From: Leptolyngbyaceae cyanobacterium SM1_3_5
GTDB taxonomy: Bacteria; Cyanobacteriota; Cyanobacteriia; Elainellales; Elainellaceae
Direction of reading: 5' to 3'
Assembly (NCBI GenBank): GCA_012031475.1
Contig: JAAUTJ010000332.1
Location: forward strand, 1-5,948
DNA length: 5,948 bases
The notes below the pieces were generated by a model, which was not told where the DNA came from, did not search any database, and saw only the letters and a list, made by a program, of their open reading frames with translations. The position numbers and the translations under genes were made by a program. Each line of letters starts with the position of its first letter. Positions within the stretch are counted from its first letter, which is position 1. Below, piece after piece: positions 1 through 5,948 of this stretch.

Positions 1-475
1 CGGCGCCAATCTGGCGTAGAAAACCAGTGACACGCTCTTCGACGCCCTCCAGCATCAGCATGCTGGTTTTGTCCCGAAAAAACTCGGCTATCGAAGCCAT
101 TGATTCCTGCAATGTCGACTGAATCGAGGGGCGATGTTTGAGCAGGGCGCGAAAGGGCTGCGCGTCGAAGCGCAGCAGAACGCTTTGCTGGAGGGCCATA
201 CAACTGGCTGGATACTCGTCGCTCTGGCGTAACAGCGGCAGCAGGGCGATGCATTGTCCGGGCAGAAAGAAGCTGAGCACGGCCTCTTTGCCGGCCTCGC
301 TCAGGCGAAAGACCTTGCAGGCCCCCTCCTGGACCAGGAAGAAGCCGCGGTAACTTTCACCTTCGTGGAAGACAGCCTCGCCGGGCTGGAAATGCAATCT
401 GCGACCGATTTTGTCGACTGCCTCTCGATCTGCGGCGCTCAGCCGGTCGCGAAAATCTTCATCTGCGGCGCAGTC
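1..475 (-). CDS. Crp/Fnr-family transcriptional regulator, partial (cNMP-binding-like domain)
   Basis: Translating the minus strand from 475 down to 2 gives 158 uninterrupted codons that read as a cyclic-nucleotide-binding-type beta-barrel. Visible pieces are PGEAVFHEGE, then FFLVQEGACKVFRL, then SFFLPGQCIALLPLL, then ASCMALQQSVLLRF. A long helix with a dimerisation-like stretch follows (ESMASIAEFF to EERVTGFLRQIGA). The C-terminal helix-turn-helix would lie beyond the left edge. The phosphate-binding Arg-Ser/Thr pair of cAMP-binding CRP is not evident (the region reads EYPASC), so cAMP is unlikely to be the ligand. It is not NtcA, whose sequence differs clearly. The frame is open back to a stop at 580-578 but contains no ATG, GTG or TTG before the domain. 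An ATG at 462-460 lies in another frame and would need a one-base indel to join. The stretch has no HIP1 octamer. Its family is fairly sure; its target and start are unknown. Confidence 0.75.
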
Positions 476-501
476 AACTCCCCAGCACTTTCCCCAGTCG
501 G

Positions 502-1783
502 GTGATCGAAATGGCTCACCGCTGCCTGCAAACTCCGCCGCCCGATCCAGATACGAATCGGCTGGATCTGACGCATCTCAAGGTCTATACGATCGACGAT
601 GAAAGCACGAAGGAAATCGACGATGGCTTGAGCCTGGAAACTTTGCCGGACGGGATTCATCGGCTGTGGATTCACATTGCCGACCCGACGCGCTACGTTT
701 TGCCCGGAGATGAGCTTGATCTCGAAGCCCGCCGCCGCTGCACAACGGTTTATCTGCCGACGGGCATGATCCCGATGTTTCCGCCGGAGTTGGCGACGGG
801 GCCGATGAGCTTGGTGCAGGGACGGCTTTGCACTGCCCTCAGCTTTGGCGTAATTTTGGACGAATCGGGCGCGATCGCAGACTTTGAAATTCACGCCAGC
901 CTGATCAAGCCGACCTACCGCCTCACGTATGAAGATGTCGATGAAATGCTCGACTTGGGCGTTGAGGCAGAAGCGGAATTGGAAACGATCGCCCAGTTTT
1001 CCAAGCTGCGGCACAAATGGCGGCATCAGCAGGGCGCAATCACGATTCATATGCCCGAATCGTCGATTAAGGTGCGCGATGACGAAATCACGATCGACGT
1101 GCTGGACGATTCGATCTCTCGCCGCTTGGTCGCGGAAATGATGATTCTGGCGGGAGAAACTGCCGGACGCTACGGTCAGGAACACGGTCTGCCGCTGCCC
1201 TATCGCGGACAGGCGCAGCCGGAACTGCCGCCCGAAGAAGAATTGGATGCTGCTGCCGTCTGGCCCCGTCCGCGCCAGTGCGATCCGCCGCTGTATGCCG
1301 CGCAGCGAAATGAACATCACGCCCGTCCGCCACGCTAGCCTCGGACTCGACACCTACACACAGGTGACATCCCCAATTCGCCGCTACACCGATTTGCTCA
1401 GTCACTTTCAGATCAAGGCGCATCTGCGCGGCGACGATCTACCGTTTGATGCCGAAACGCTAAAAGAACTGGTGCAGGCGGTTAGCTCGACCGCTTACGA
1501 ATCGGTGTTGGTGGAGCGACAGACCAATCGCTATTGGGGCTTGGAATATCTGCGGCGCAACTCTGATGAAGTTTGGAATGGCCTGCTGCTGCGCTGGCTG
1601 CGCGAACATGAAAACCTGGGACTCGTCCTGCTCGAAGATTTGGCGATCGAACTGGCGATGCGCTTTACGCGATCGTCAACGTGGGCGATCGGCTGGAATT
1701 AAAAGTCACTTTCCGTTGATCCCCGTCAAGATGTCGTGCAGTTCAGCGAATGCAAGCCAGAAATTCAGCCTGCTGTCTCTTAA
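502..1783 (+). pseudogene. RNase II/R-family exoribonuclease (RNB domain), N-terminally truncated and frameshifted
   Basis: The family degrades RNA 3' to 5' in the cytoplasm. From GTG 502 the first segment holds the RNB metal-binding aspartate cluster TIDDESTKEIDDGLS (residues 30-44), then IADPTRY and the YLPTGMIPMFPPEL segment. After a one-base shift at about 1245-1247 the frame continues with LPSGPVRASAIRRCMPRSE and the signature SPIRRYTDLL. A second shift near 1668-1674 moves to VNVGDRLELKVTF. A third, an apparent extra C at 1713-1714, moves to VDPRQDVVQFSEC and ends at TAA 1781-1783. Joined, this is roughly 425 residues; cyanobacterial relatives are, from memory, about 650-680, so the OB-fold N-terminal region is missing. 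Family-like sequence extends in frame slightly upstream of 502 (FPSRVIEMAH), so the GTG is not a convincing native start. It may be a true pseudogene, or an intact gene damaged by assembly or sequencing error. Confidence 0.8.
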
Positions 1784-1808
1784 GCCTTTGCTCCTCGATC
1801 GCTGCCCC

Positions 1809-1829
1809 GACCCCTGACACCCGACACCC
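1809..1829. repeat. Tandem heptamer repeat (STRR-like)
   Basis: Three consecutive 7-base units read GACCCCT, GACACCC and GACACCC. The last two are identical and the first is a near match. Short tandem heptanucleotide repeats of this kind are a known feature of cyanobacterial intergenic DNA. It lies in the spacer between the exoribonuclease remnant and ureG. Confidence 0.5.
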
Positions 1830-1843
1830 GCCTGTAGTACACT
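1814..1843 (+). promoter_or_regulatory. Possible sigma70-type promoter for ureG
   Basis: CTGACA at 1814-1819 matches five of six -35 consensus bases. TACACT at 1838-1843 matches four of six -10 bases, with an 18-base spacer. A start near 1850 would give a leader of about 23 bases holding the strong ureG ribosome-binding site. The -35 overlaps the heptamer repeat, so the match may be chance. No GTA-N8-TAC box is seen here. Confidence 0.3.
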
Positions 1844-1861
1844 CAACGCCAAAGTGATTGC

Positions 1862-1868
1862 AAGGAGG
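1862..1868 (+). promoter_or_regulatory. Strong ribosome-binding site that sets the ureG start
   Basis: AAGGAGG lies four bases before ATG 1873. It fixes the ureG start there and not at the in-frame TTG 1889 of the downstream reading frame, which would remove the beginning of the P-loop region. Confidence 0.75.
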
Positions 1869-1872
1869 AAGG

Positions 1873-2497
1873 ATGCAACCTTTTCGCGTTGGCGTTGCGG
1901 GACCTGTGGGGTCGGGGAAAAACGGCCTTGGTGGATGCGCTGTGTAAGGTGATGCGCGATCGCTACAGCATTGCCGTTGTCACCAACGACATTTACACGC
2001 AGGAAGACGCGCAGTTTTTAGTCAGAAGTCAGGCGCTAGAGCGCGATCGGATCATTGGCGTGGAAACGGGCGGCTGTCCGCACACGGCGATTCGCGAAGA
2101 TGCCTCCATCAATCTGGTGGCGATCGAGCAGCTTGAACGGCAGTTTTCCCTCGATCTCGTGTTTGTCGAGAGCGGCGGCGATAACTTGGCTGCGACCTTC
2201 AGCCCGGAACTCGTGGATTTGACAATCTACGTGATCGATGTGGCCGCAGGTGACAAAATTCCGCGCAAGGGCGGACCGGGGATCACGCGATCGGATTTGC
2301 TGGTGATTAACAAAATTGACCTTGCGCCCCTAGTCGGTGCCGATTTGAGCGTGATGGATCGCGATGCGCGGAAAATGCGGATCGATCGTCCGTTTGTCTT
2401 CACAAATCTTAAAGTGCAGCAGGGATTGGGGGCGATCGTAGACTTTATCCGGCTGCACATGGGTGAAATTACGGAAAATCTCGCCTCAGCGGGATGA
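1873..2497 (+). CDS. ureG: Urease accessory GTPase UreG, with a one-base frameshift in the P-loop
   Basis: UreG is the cytoplasmic GTPase that, with UreD, UreF and UreE, delivers nickel to the urease active site. Translation from ATG 1873 gives MQPFRVGVAGPVGSGK, then goes out of frame at a run of five A (1918-1922) and stops at 1945-1947 after 24 codons. Removing one A restores a 207-residue protein, the usual UreG length. It has a P-loop GPVGSGKT (10-17), the metal-binding Cys-Pro-His triplet in GGCPHTAIRED (C68, H70), ESGGDNL (99-105) and the guanine-specifying NKID (146-149). Everything after the shift is intact to TGA 2495-2497. The family is certain. Whether the cell makes a full protein is not: the extra A is probably a homopolymer error or a recent mutation. 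The gene sits immediately upstream of the urea transporter operon, matching transport to breakdown. Confidence 0.93.
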
Positions 2498-2523
2498 CAG
2501 AAAAGCTTAAAACAATCCGTTTT

Positions 2524-2565
2524 GTAACGCACGATACGATCGCGGATTTTTACCCCTCGTAATAT
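2524..2565 (+). promoter_or_regulatory. NtcA-activated promoter of the urt operon (NtcA box plus -10)
   Basis: GTA-N8-TAC occurs exactly at 2524-2537 (GTAACGCACGATAC). It is followed after 22 bases by TAATAT at 2560-2565, which fits the TAN3T -10 element. This is the canonical layout of cyanobacterial NtcA-activated (class II) promoters, in which the box replaces the -35 element. Transcription would begin near 2572, leaving a leader of about 50 bases before urtA. NtcA control of urea transport genes is established in other cyanobacteria, so induction under ammonium limitation is expected here. Confidence 0.85.
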
Positions 2566-2596
2566 CACTGCTATTCAAACCACTCCACTTACGACT

Positions 2597-2614
2597 CAGC
2601 TTCGATCGAGGCTG
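2597..2614 (+). promoter_or_regulatory. Small hairpin in the urtA leader next to the ribosome-binding site
   Basis: CAGCTTCGATCGAGGCTG is a near-perfect palindrome. As RNA it gives a 7-base-pair stem (one U-G wobble) closed by a GAUC loop. It ends one base before the weak Shine-Dalgarno-like AAGAG (2616-2620) of urtA. It could affect ribosome access or message stability; the central part may simply reflect the genome's preference for CGATCG words. Confidence 0.35.
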
Positions 2615-2623
2615 CAAGAGATC

Positions 2624-3940
2624 ATGACTAGCCAATTTGGGCGACGCAAATTTTTGGTTTACGGTTCGGCTGCACTGGGTACGAGCTTGCTGATGAAGGC
2701 TTGTGCGGCTCCTCCCGCTGAAGACACCGCCGCAGAATCTCCCGCAGCAGGTTCATCGCCCGCCGCCGCCAGCGGTGACACGATCAAAGTGGGCATTCTC
2801 CACTCGCTCAGCGGTACGATGGCGATCTCGGAAAAGAGCGTCGTCGATGCGGAACAGCTTGCGATTAAGGAAATCAACGCCGCTGGTGGCGTTTTGGGCA
2901 AGCAGATCCAGGCCGTTGTGGAAGATGGCAACTCGGACTGGCCGACCTTTGCCGAAAAAGCCGCCAAGCTAATCGATGAAGATCAAGTTTCTGTTGTCTT
3001 TGGCTGCTGGACTTCGGCCAGCCGCAAAGCCGTTCTGCCCGTGTTTGAATCGAAGCAGCATATGCTCTGGTATCCGGTTCAGTACGAAGGTCAAGAGTGT
3101 TCGCAGAACATTTTCTACACCGGAGCCGCGCCCAACCAGCAGATCGAACCCTCGGTAGACTGGCTCTTGGAAAACAAAGGCAAAGAATTCTTCCTGGTCG
3201 GATCGGACTACGTGTTTCCCCGCACGGCGAACACGATCATCAAGGCGCAGCTTGCAGCCAAAGGCGGCACAACAGTTGGTGAAGACTACCTGCCGCTGGG
3301 CAATACCGAAGTCACGCCAATCATCGCCAAAATCCGGCAGGCGTTGCCCAACGGCGGCGTCATCTACAACACGCTGAACGGCGACAGCAACGTCGCTTTC
3401 TTCAAGCAGATGCAGGGCGCAGGCTTGACGGCAGACCGCTATCCGGTGATGTCGGTGAGCGTGGCGGAAGAAGAAGTGCAGGCGATCGGCAAGGAATATC
3501 TGCTCGGTCAGTTTGCCGCCTGGAACTACTTCATGACGGTCGAAACTCCGGCCAACACCAAGTTTGTCGAAGCGTTCAAGGCCGAATATGGCCCCGATCG
3601 CGTCACCAACGACCCGATGGAAGCCGCCTACATCGCCGTTTACCTGTGGAAGCAAGCGGCTGAGAAAGCCGGGTCGGTCGATATTCCGGCTGTCCGCACA
3701 GCAGCCTATGGTCAGACGTTGGATGCGCCGGGAGGCACGGTGACGATGAACCCCAACCATCACCTCTCGAAAGTGGTGCGGATCGGAGAAGTCCGCGACG
3801 ACGGCCTGTTTGGAATCACCTTTGAAACCGATGCTGCCGTTGATCCGATTCCCTGGAACCAGTTTGTCACCGAGACGAAAGGCTTTAGCTGCGACTGGAC
3901 GAAGACGGGCGTGGACGATCCAGGCAAGTTCAGGCTCTAG
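2624..3940 (+). CDS. urtA: Urea ABC transporter, substrate-binding lipoprotein UrtA
   Basis: UrtA captures urea outside the inner membrane and hands it to the UrtBC permease. The 438-residue product begins with a twin-arginine-like motif RRKFL (7-11), a hydrophobic stretch and a lipobox-like LMKAC with Cys27. It therefore appears to be exported and lipid-anchored. A low-complexity Ala/Pro/Ser linker follows (about 28-50). The mature domain opens with IKVGILHSLSGTMAISE and carries stretches typical of the UrtA/FmdC branch of the Leu/amide-binding family: FGCWTSASRKAVLPVFE, WYPVQYEGQECS, FYTGAAPNQQ and GSDYVFPRTAN. Length matches cyanobacterial UrtA and the frame is intact. The start ATG 2624 places the Tat-like signal correctly, although its ribosome site AAGAG is weak. 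It is the first gene behind the NtcA promoter. A short-chain amide binder is the main alternative, made unlikely by the ureG and urtBC context. Confidence 0.95.
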   Translation: MTSQFGRRKFLVYGSAALGTSLLMKACAAPPAEDTAAESPAAGSSPAAASGDTIKVGILHSLSGTMAISEKSVVDAEQLAIKEINAAGGVLGKQIQAVVEDGNSDWPTFAEKAAKLIDEDQVSVVFGCWTSASRKAVLPVFESKQHMLWYPVQYEGQECSQNIFYTGAAPNQQIEPSVDWLLENKGKEFFLVGSDYVFPRTANTIIKAQLAAKGGTTVGEDYLPLGNTEVTPIIAKIRQALPNGGVIYNTLNGDSNVAFFKQMQGAGLTADRYPVMSVSVAEEEVQAIGKEYLLGQFAAWNYFMTVETPANTKFVEAFKAEYGPDRVTNDPMEAAYIAVYLWKQAAEKAGSVDIPAVRTAAYGQTLDAPGGTVTMNPNHHLSKVVRIGEVRDDGLFGITFETDAAVDPIPWNQFVTETKGFSCDWTKTGVDDPGKFRL

Positions 3941-3960
3941 GCGAATCGAGGCGGTTCGCC
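3940..3960 (+). terminator. GC-rich hairpin directly after the urtA stop
   Basis: GGCGAA at 3940-3945 pairs with TTCGCC at 3955-3960 across a 9-base loop, starting at the last base of the urtA stop codon. There is no following T-run, so it is more likely an RNA-stabilising or attenuating structure than a full terminator. Confidence 0.4.
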
Positions 3961-3994
3961 CCCTAATCCCCCACTCATGGGGGACTTTGAAGCA
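3961..3994. repeat. C/G-run inverted repeat of a type dispersed in cyanobacterial genomes
   Basis: TCCCCC at 3967-3972 and GGGGGA at 3979-3984 form a 6-base-pair stem with a 6-base loop, flanked by CCCTAA on the left and CTTTGAAGC on the right. From memory, closely similar CCCCCTAA-CCCCC-GGGGG-ACTTTGAA units recur in many filamentous cyanobacterial genomes. Only one copy is present here, so dispersal cannot be shown from this window. Confidence 0.5.
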
Positions 3995-4029
3995 GGGAGC
4001 GATCGCCGCAAGCAGCCAGAGAATTTCAC

Positions 4030-4061
4030 AGGAGATAGCCAATCTGCGGTTGCTATCTCCT
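4030..4061 (+). promoter_or_regulatory. Strong hairpin upstream of urtB (attenuator or RNA-stability element)
   Basis: AGGAGATAGC at 4030-4039 pairs perfectly with GCTATCTCCT at 4052-4061, a 10-base-pair stem with a 12-base loop in which AA/TT could extend pairing past a bulged C. The left arm contains an AGGAG Shine-Dalgarno-like string that is hidden in the stem. The downstream TTGCCAATTTT is not a continuous T-run. Such hairpins between a binding-protein gene and its permease genes commonly keep the binding protein in excess; that role here is inference. Confidence 0.5.
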
Positions 4062-4082
4062 TGCCAATTTTGGGAAGAAATC

Positions 4083-5240
4083 GTGATTACCATCCTGGAC
4101 GGTTTGTTTAACGGCATTAGCATCGGCTCAATTTTGCTGCTGGCGGCATTGGGGCTGGCGATCGTCTTTGGGCTGATGGGCGTGATCAACATGGCGCACG
4201 GCGAACTGATGATGCTGGGAGCCTACACAACCTATCTGGTGCAAAATGGCTTTCGCGCCTTGGGTGACGGCTGGTTTGAAGCATACATTTTCGCCGCCCT
4301 GCCGATGGCTTTTTTGGTCGCCGCCCTCGCCGGAATTGTCCTAGAGCGCGGCGTGATTCGCTATCTCTATGGGCGACCGCTGGAAACGCTGCTAGCAACT
4401 TGGGGCGTCAGCTTGATTTTGCAGCAGTTTGTCCGCAGCGTGAACTGGGTGATTGTGATTGGCTTAGCGCTGTTTTGCCTCTTGTTCTTTGGCGGTATGT
4501 GGCTGTTGCGCCGTCGATCGGATTTTGAGCGCATCCGCCCGATCGCGCTGGCGGTTTTGCTGCCTCTGTCGTTGGCGATCGCCGGAATCGTCGGCAACTC
4601 GATCGGGCAGGCTCGCGGGTTGGCCGTGACGCAACCCTGGTTTGGAGCGCAAAACGTCGATGTAACGGCTCCGGCTTGGCTGCGCGGCGGCATTCCGCTG
4701 GGAGCCTATCAGCTTTCCTCGGTGCGGATTTTCATTTTGCTGCTGACGACGTTGTGCGTAGCGGGCGTCTACTTTTTCCTGCAAAAAACGCCTTGGGGCT
4801 TGCGGATTCGATCGGTGACGCAAAACCGCAGCATGAGCGCCTGTTTGGGCATTCCGACGCAAAAAGTTGACGCGCTGACGTTCGCCCTCGGTTCGGGACT
4901 GGCGGGGATCGCTGGATGTGCGGTTAGCCTGCTGGGATCGGTGGGTCCCAATACCGGACAAAACTACATCGTGAATACGTTCATGGTTGTGGTGGTCGGC
5001 GGCGTTGGCAAGCTGGTCGGCACGATCGTGGGCGCAATGGCGATCGGCATTGCGGAATATCTGATCGGGTCGGCCACCTTCGCGCTTGTCTTCGCGCCCC
5101 TCAAGCCACTGGCCGACTTCTTCACCACCTTCGGCACGACCAGCATGGCAAAAGTGCTGGTGTTTATTTTGATCGTGGCGTTTCTCCAGTTCCGACCGGG
5201 CGGCTTGTTCCCCCAGAAGGGACGCACTGTGGATGCTTAA
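4083..5240 (+). CDS. urtB: Urea ABC transporter, permease UrtB
   Basis: UrtB is one of two inner-membrane subunits that form the urea channel, belonging to the branched-chain amino acid/urea permease family (LivH-like). From GTG 4083 the product has 385 residues, the usual cyanobacterial size. It starts ITILDGLFNGISIGS and contains the hallmark GLAIVFGLMGVINMAHGE. A polar loop RRRSDFERIR lies between membrane helices, and the stretch WFGAQNVDVTAPAWLRGG follows. The cytoplasmic coupling-type loop GLRIRSVTQNRSMSACLGI (about 239-257) would contact the ATPases. The C-terminus reads LQFRPGGLFPQKGRTVDA. GTG 4083 is preceded by GGGAAG (4072-4077). The same frame stays open far upstream into urtA but shows no family similarity there, so longer starts were rejected. 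The gene is intact, 142 bases after urtA and 15 bases before urtC. Confidence 0.93.
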   Translation: MITILDGLFNGISIGSILLLAALGLAIVFGLMGVINMAHGELMMLGAYTTYLVQNGFRALGDGWFEAYIFAALPMAFLVAALAGIVLERGVIRYLYGRPLETLLATWGVSLILQQFVRSVNWVIVIGLALFCLLFFGGMWLLRRRSDFERIRPIALAVLLPLSLAIAGIVGNSIGQARGLAVTQPWFGAQNVDVTAPAWLRGGIPLGAYQLSSVRIFILLLTTLCVAGVYFFLQKTPWGLRIRSVTQNRSMSACLGIPTQKVDALTFALGSGLAGIAGCAVSLLGSVGPNTGQNYIVNTFMVVVVGGVGKLVGTIVGAMAIGIAEYLIGSATFALVFAPLKPLADFFTTFGTTSMAKVLVFILIVAFLQFRPGGLFPQKGRTVDA

Positions 5241-5255
5241 CCGGATGCTCAACTT

Positions 5256-5948
5256 ATGACTGTTCAACCTGCGATCGGTTCACGCGCCGTCAACTGGACA
5301 AAATACAAGCCGTTCTTGATCGAAGCGGCGATCGTGCTGGCGATCGTCCTGCTGCTGATTTTCGTGATGCCGTCGCTGATTTCGGTGTTTCGGCTGAATC
5401 TGCTGGGGCGATTTTTGGCCTTGGCGATCGCCGCCTTGGGCATCGATTTGATCTGGGGCTTTACGGGACTGCTGAGCTTGGGGCACGGCGTTTTCTTCGC
5501 TTTGGGCGGCTATGCGCTGGCGATGCACCTGAAGCTGCAATTTCCCCCAGATGCCACCAGTCGGCTTCCTGAATTCATGTCGCTGTATGGCGTCACGGAA
5601 CTGCCCTGGTTCTGGGAGCCATTTTTCTCGTTTCCGTTTACGGCTGTGGCAGTGCTGGCGATTCCGGCGATCGTGGCCGGACTGCTGGGCTACCTCGTCT
5701 TTCGCAACCGCATTCGCGGCGTCTACTTCTCGATTCTGACGCAGGCGATGACGATCATTTTCTTCAACCTGTTCAACGGCCAGCAGGAACTGATCAACGG
5801 CACAAACGGCCTCACCGACTTCCAAACCTTCTTGGGCGGCAGAGTCGGCAGCGATCGATCGAACTACTTTTTCTACATCTACACCGTTCTGTTTCTGGTC
5901 GCTGCCTATGCCGTCTGTCGCTGGCTGACCAGCGGACGGTTTGGCCGC
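5256..5948 (+). CDS. urtC: Urea ABC transporter, permease UrtC (3' end outside window)
   Basis: UrtC is the second membrane subunit of the urea transporter (LivM-like) and pairs with UrtB. ATG 5256 opens a frame that stays open for 231 codons to the right edge; full-length relatives have roughly 370-390. A short polar N-terminus ending in NWTKYKPF precedes a strong membrane helix at about 21-45. Next comes the family segment LIWGFTGLLSLGHGVFFALGGYA (about 66-88 in pieces), then another helix near 130-150. The conserved RIRGVYFSILTQAMTIIFFN and NGTNGLTDF follow. Spacing of 15 bases after urtB, with no terminator, indicates co-transcription. The ribosome-binding site is weak, suggesting translation coupled to urtB. 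No frameshift is seen in the visible part. Confidence 0.93.
   Translation, partial: MTVQPAIGSRAVNWTKYKPFLIEAAIVLAIVLLLIFVMPSLISVFRLNLLGRFLALAIAALGIDLIWGFTGLLSLGHGVFFALGGYALAMHLKLQFPPDATSRLPEFMSLYGVTELPWFWEPFFSFPFTAVAVLAIPAIVAGLLGYLVFRNRIRGVYFSILTQAMTIIFFNLFNGQQELINGTNGLTDFQTFLGGRVGSDRSNYFFYIYTVLFLVAAYAVCRWLTSGRFGR

Noticed and set aside
1..475. Crp-like gene being NtcA itself
   Set aside because: The effector-domain sequence does not match the NtcA sequence known from cyanobacteria.
439..1353. 304-codon minus-strand open frame
   Set aside because: It lies antisense to the RNB gene, has a basic, low-complexity translation with no recognisable domain, and only its last few codons (MKIFATG) touch a possible start of the Crp-like gene.
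2509..2523. AAAAC/GTTTT inverted repeat after ureG as a terminator
   Set aside because: The stem is only five mostly A-T pairs and abuts the NtcA box; it is too weak to call.
3810..4082. Upstream extension of the urtB frame into urtA
   Set aside because: The added 91 codons overlap urtA and the hairpin spacer and show no permease similarity; GTG 4083 gives the family's usual N-terminus.
2969..4192. 407-codon minus-strand open frame
   Set aside because: It is antisense to the well-supported urtA and shows no family features; long antisense frames are common in GC-rich coding DNA.
4464..5267. 267-codon minus-strand open frame, and a similar one at 5280-5825
   Set aside because: Both are antisense to urtB and urtC, with Arg/Gln/His-rich translations typical of the reverse of membrane-protein genes.
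1..5948. CRISPR arrays, tRNA or rRNA genes, insertion sequences
   Set aside because: No regularly spaced repeats, no cloverleaf-like sequence and no transposase-like frame were seen.

Overview
The window looks like cyanobacterial DNA. The proteins read like cyanobacterial UreG, UrtA, UrtB and UrtC. A consensus NtcA-activated promoter is present, and at least five perfect GCGATCGC (HIP1) octamers lie between 871 and 5431. The moderately high GC content and the heptamer and C/G-rich hairpin repeats would suit a filamentous, Leptolyngbya/Oscillatoria-like lineage, but that placement is inference.

Layout. (1) 1-475, minus strand: the N-terminal and effector-domain part of a Crp/Fnr-family regulator. 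It runs off the left edge and has no usable start codon. (2) 502-1783, plus strand: an RNase II/R-type exoribonuclease (RNB domain). It lacks the N-terminal region expected in the family and carries three single-base frameshifts. (3) 1784-1872: a short spacer with a tandem heptamer repeat and a possible promoter. (4) 1873-2497: ureG, the urease nickel-delivery GTPase, with one extra A in the P-loop codons that breaks the frame. (5) 2498-2623: a leader region with a textbook NtcA box and -10 element. (6) 2624-5948: urtA, urtB and the first 231 codons of urtC, encoding the high-affinity urea ABC transporter. A 142-base spacer with three hairpins separates urtA from urtB. The expected ATPase genes urtD and urtE would lie past the right edge.

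How it works together: UrtA is predicted to capture urea in the periplasm. UrtB and UrtC form the membrane channel. Urease, matured with the help of UreG, splits the urea to ammonium. The NtcA promoter indicates that the transporter is switched on by nitrogen limitation. This is a known nitrogen-scavenging module rather than a new system.

The most notable points are structural. The Crp-like gene and the exoribonuclease meet head to head near 440-500, and neither has a proper beginning. All four clear frameshifts fall between about 1245 and 1922, while urtA, urtB and urtC are intact. This pattern fits either a rearrangement with local decay or a low-quality or chimeric assembly segment, and the sequence alone cannot decide between them.
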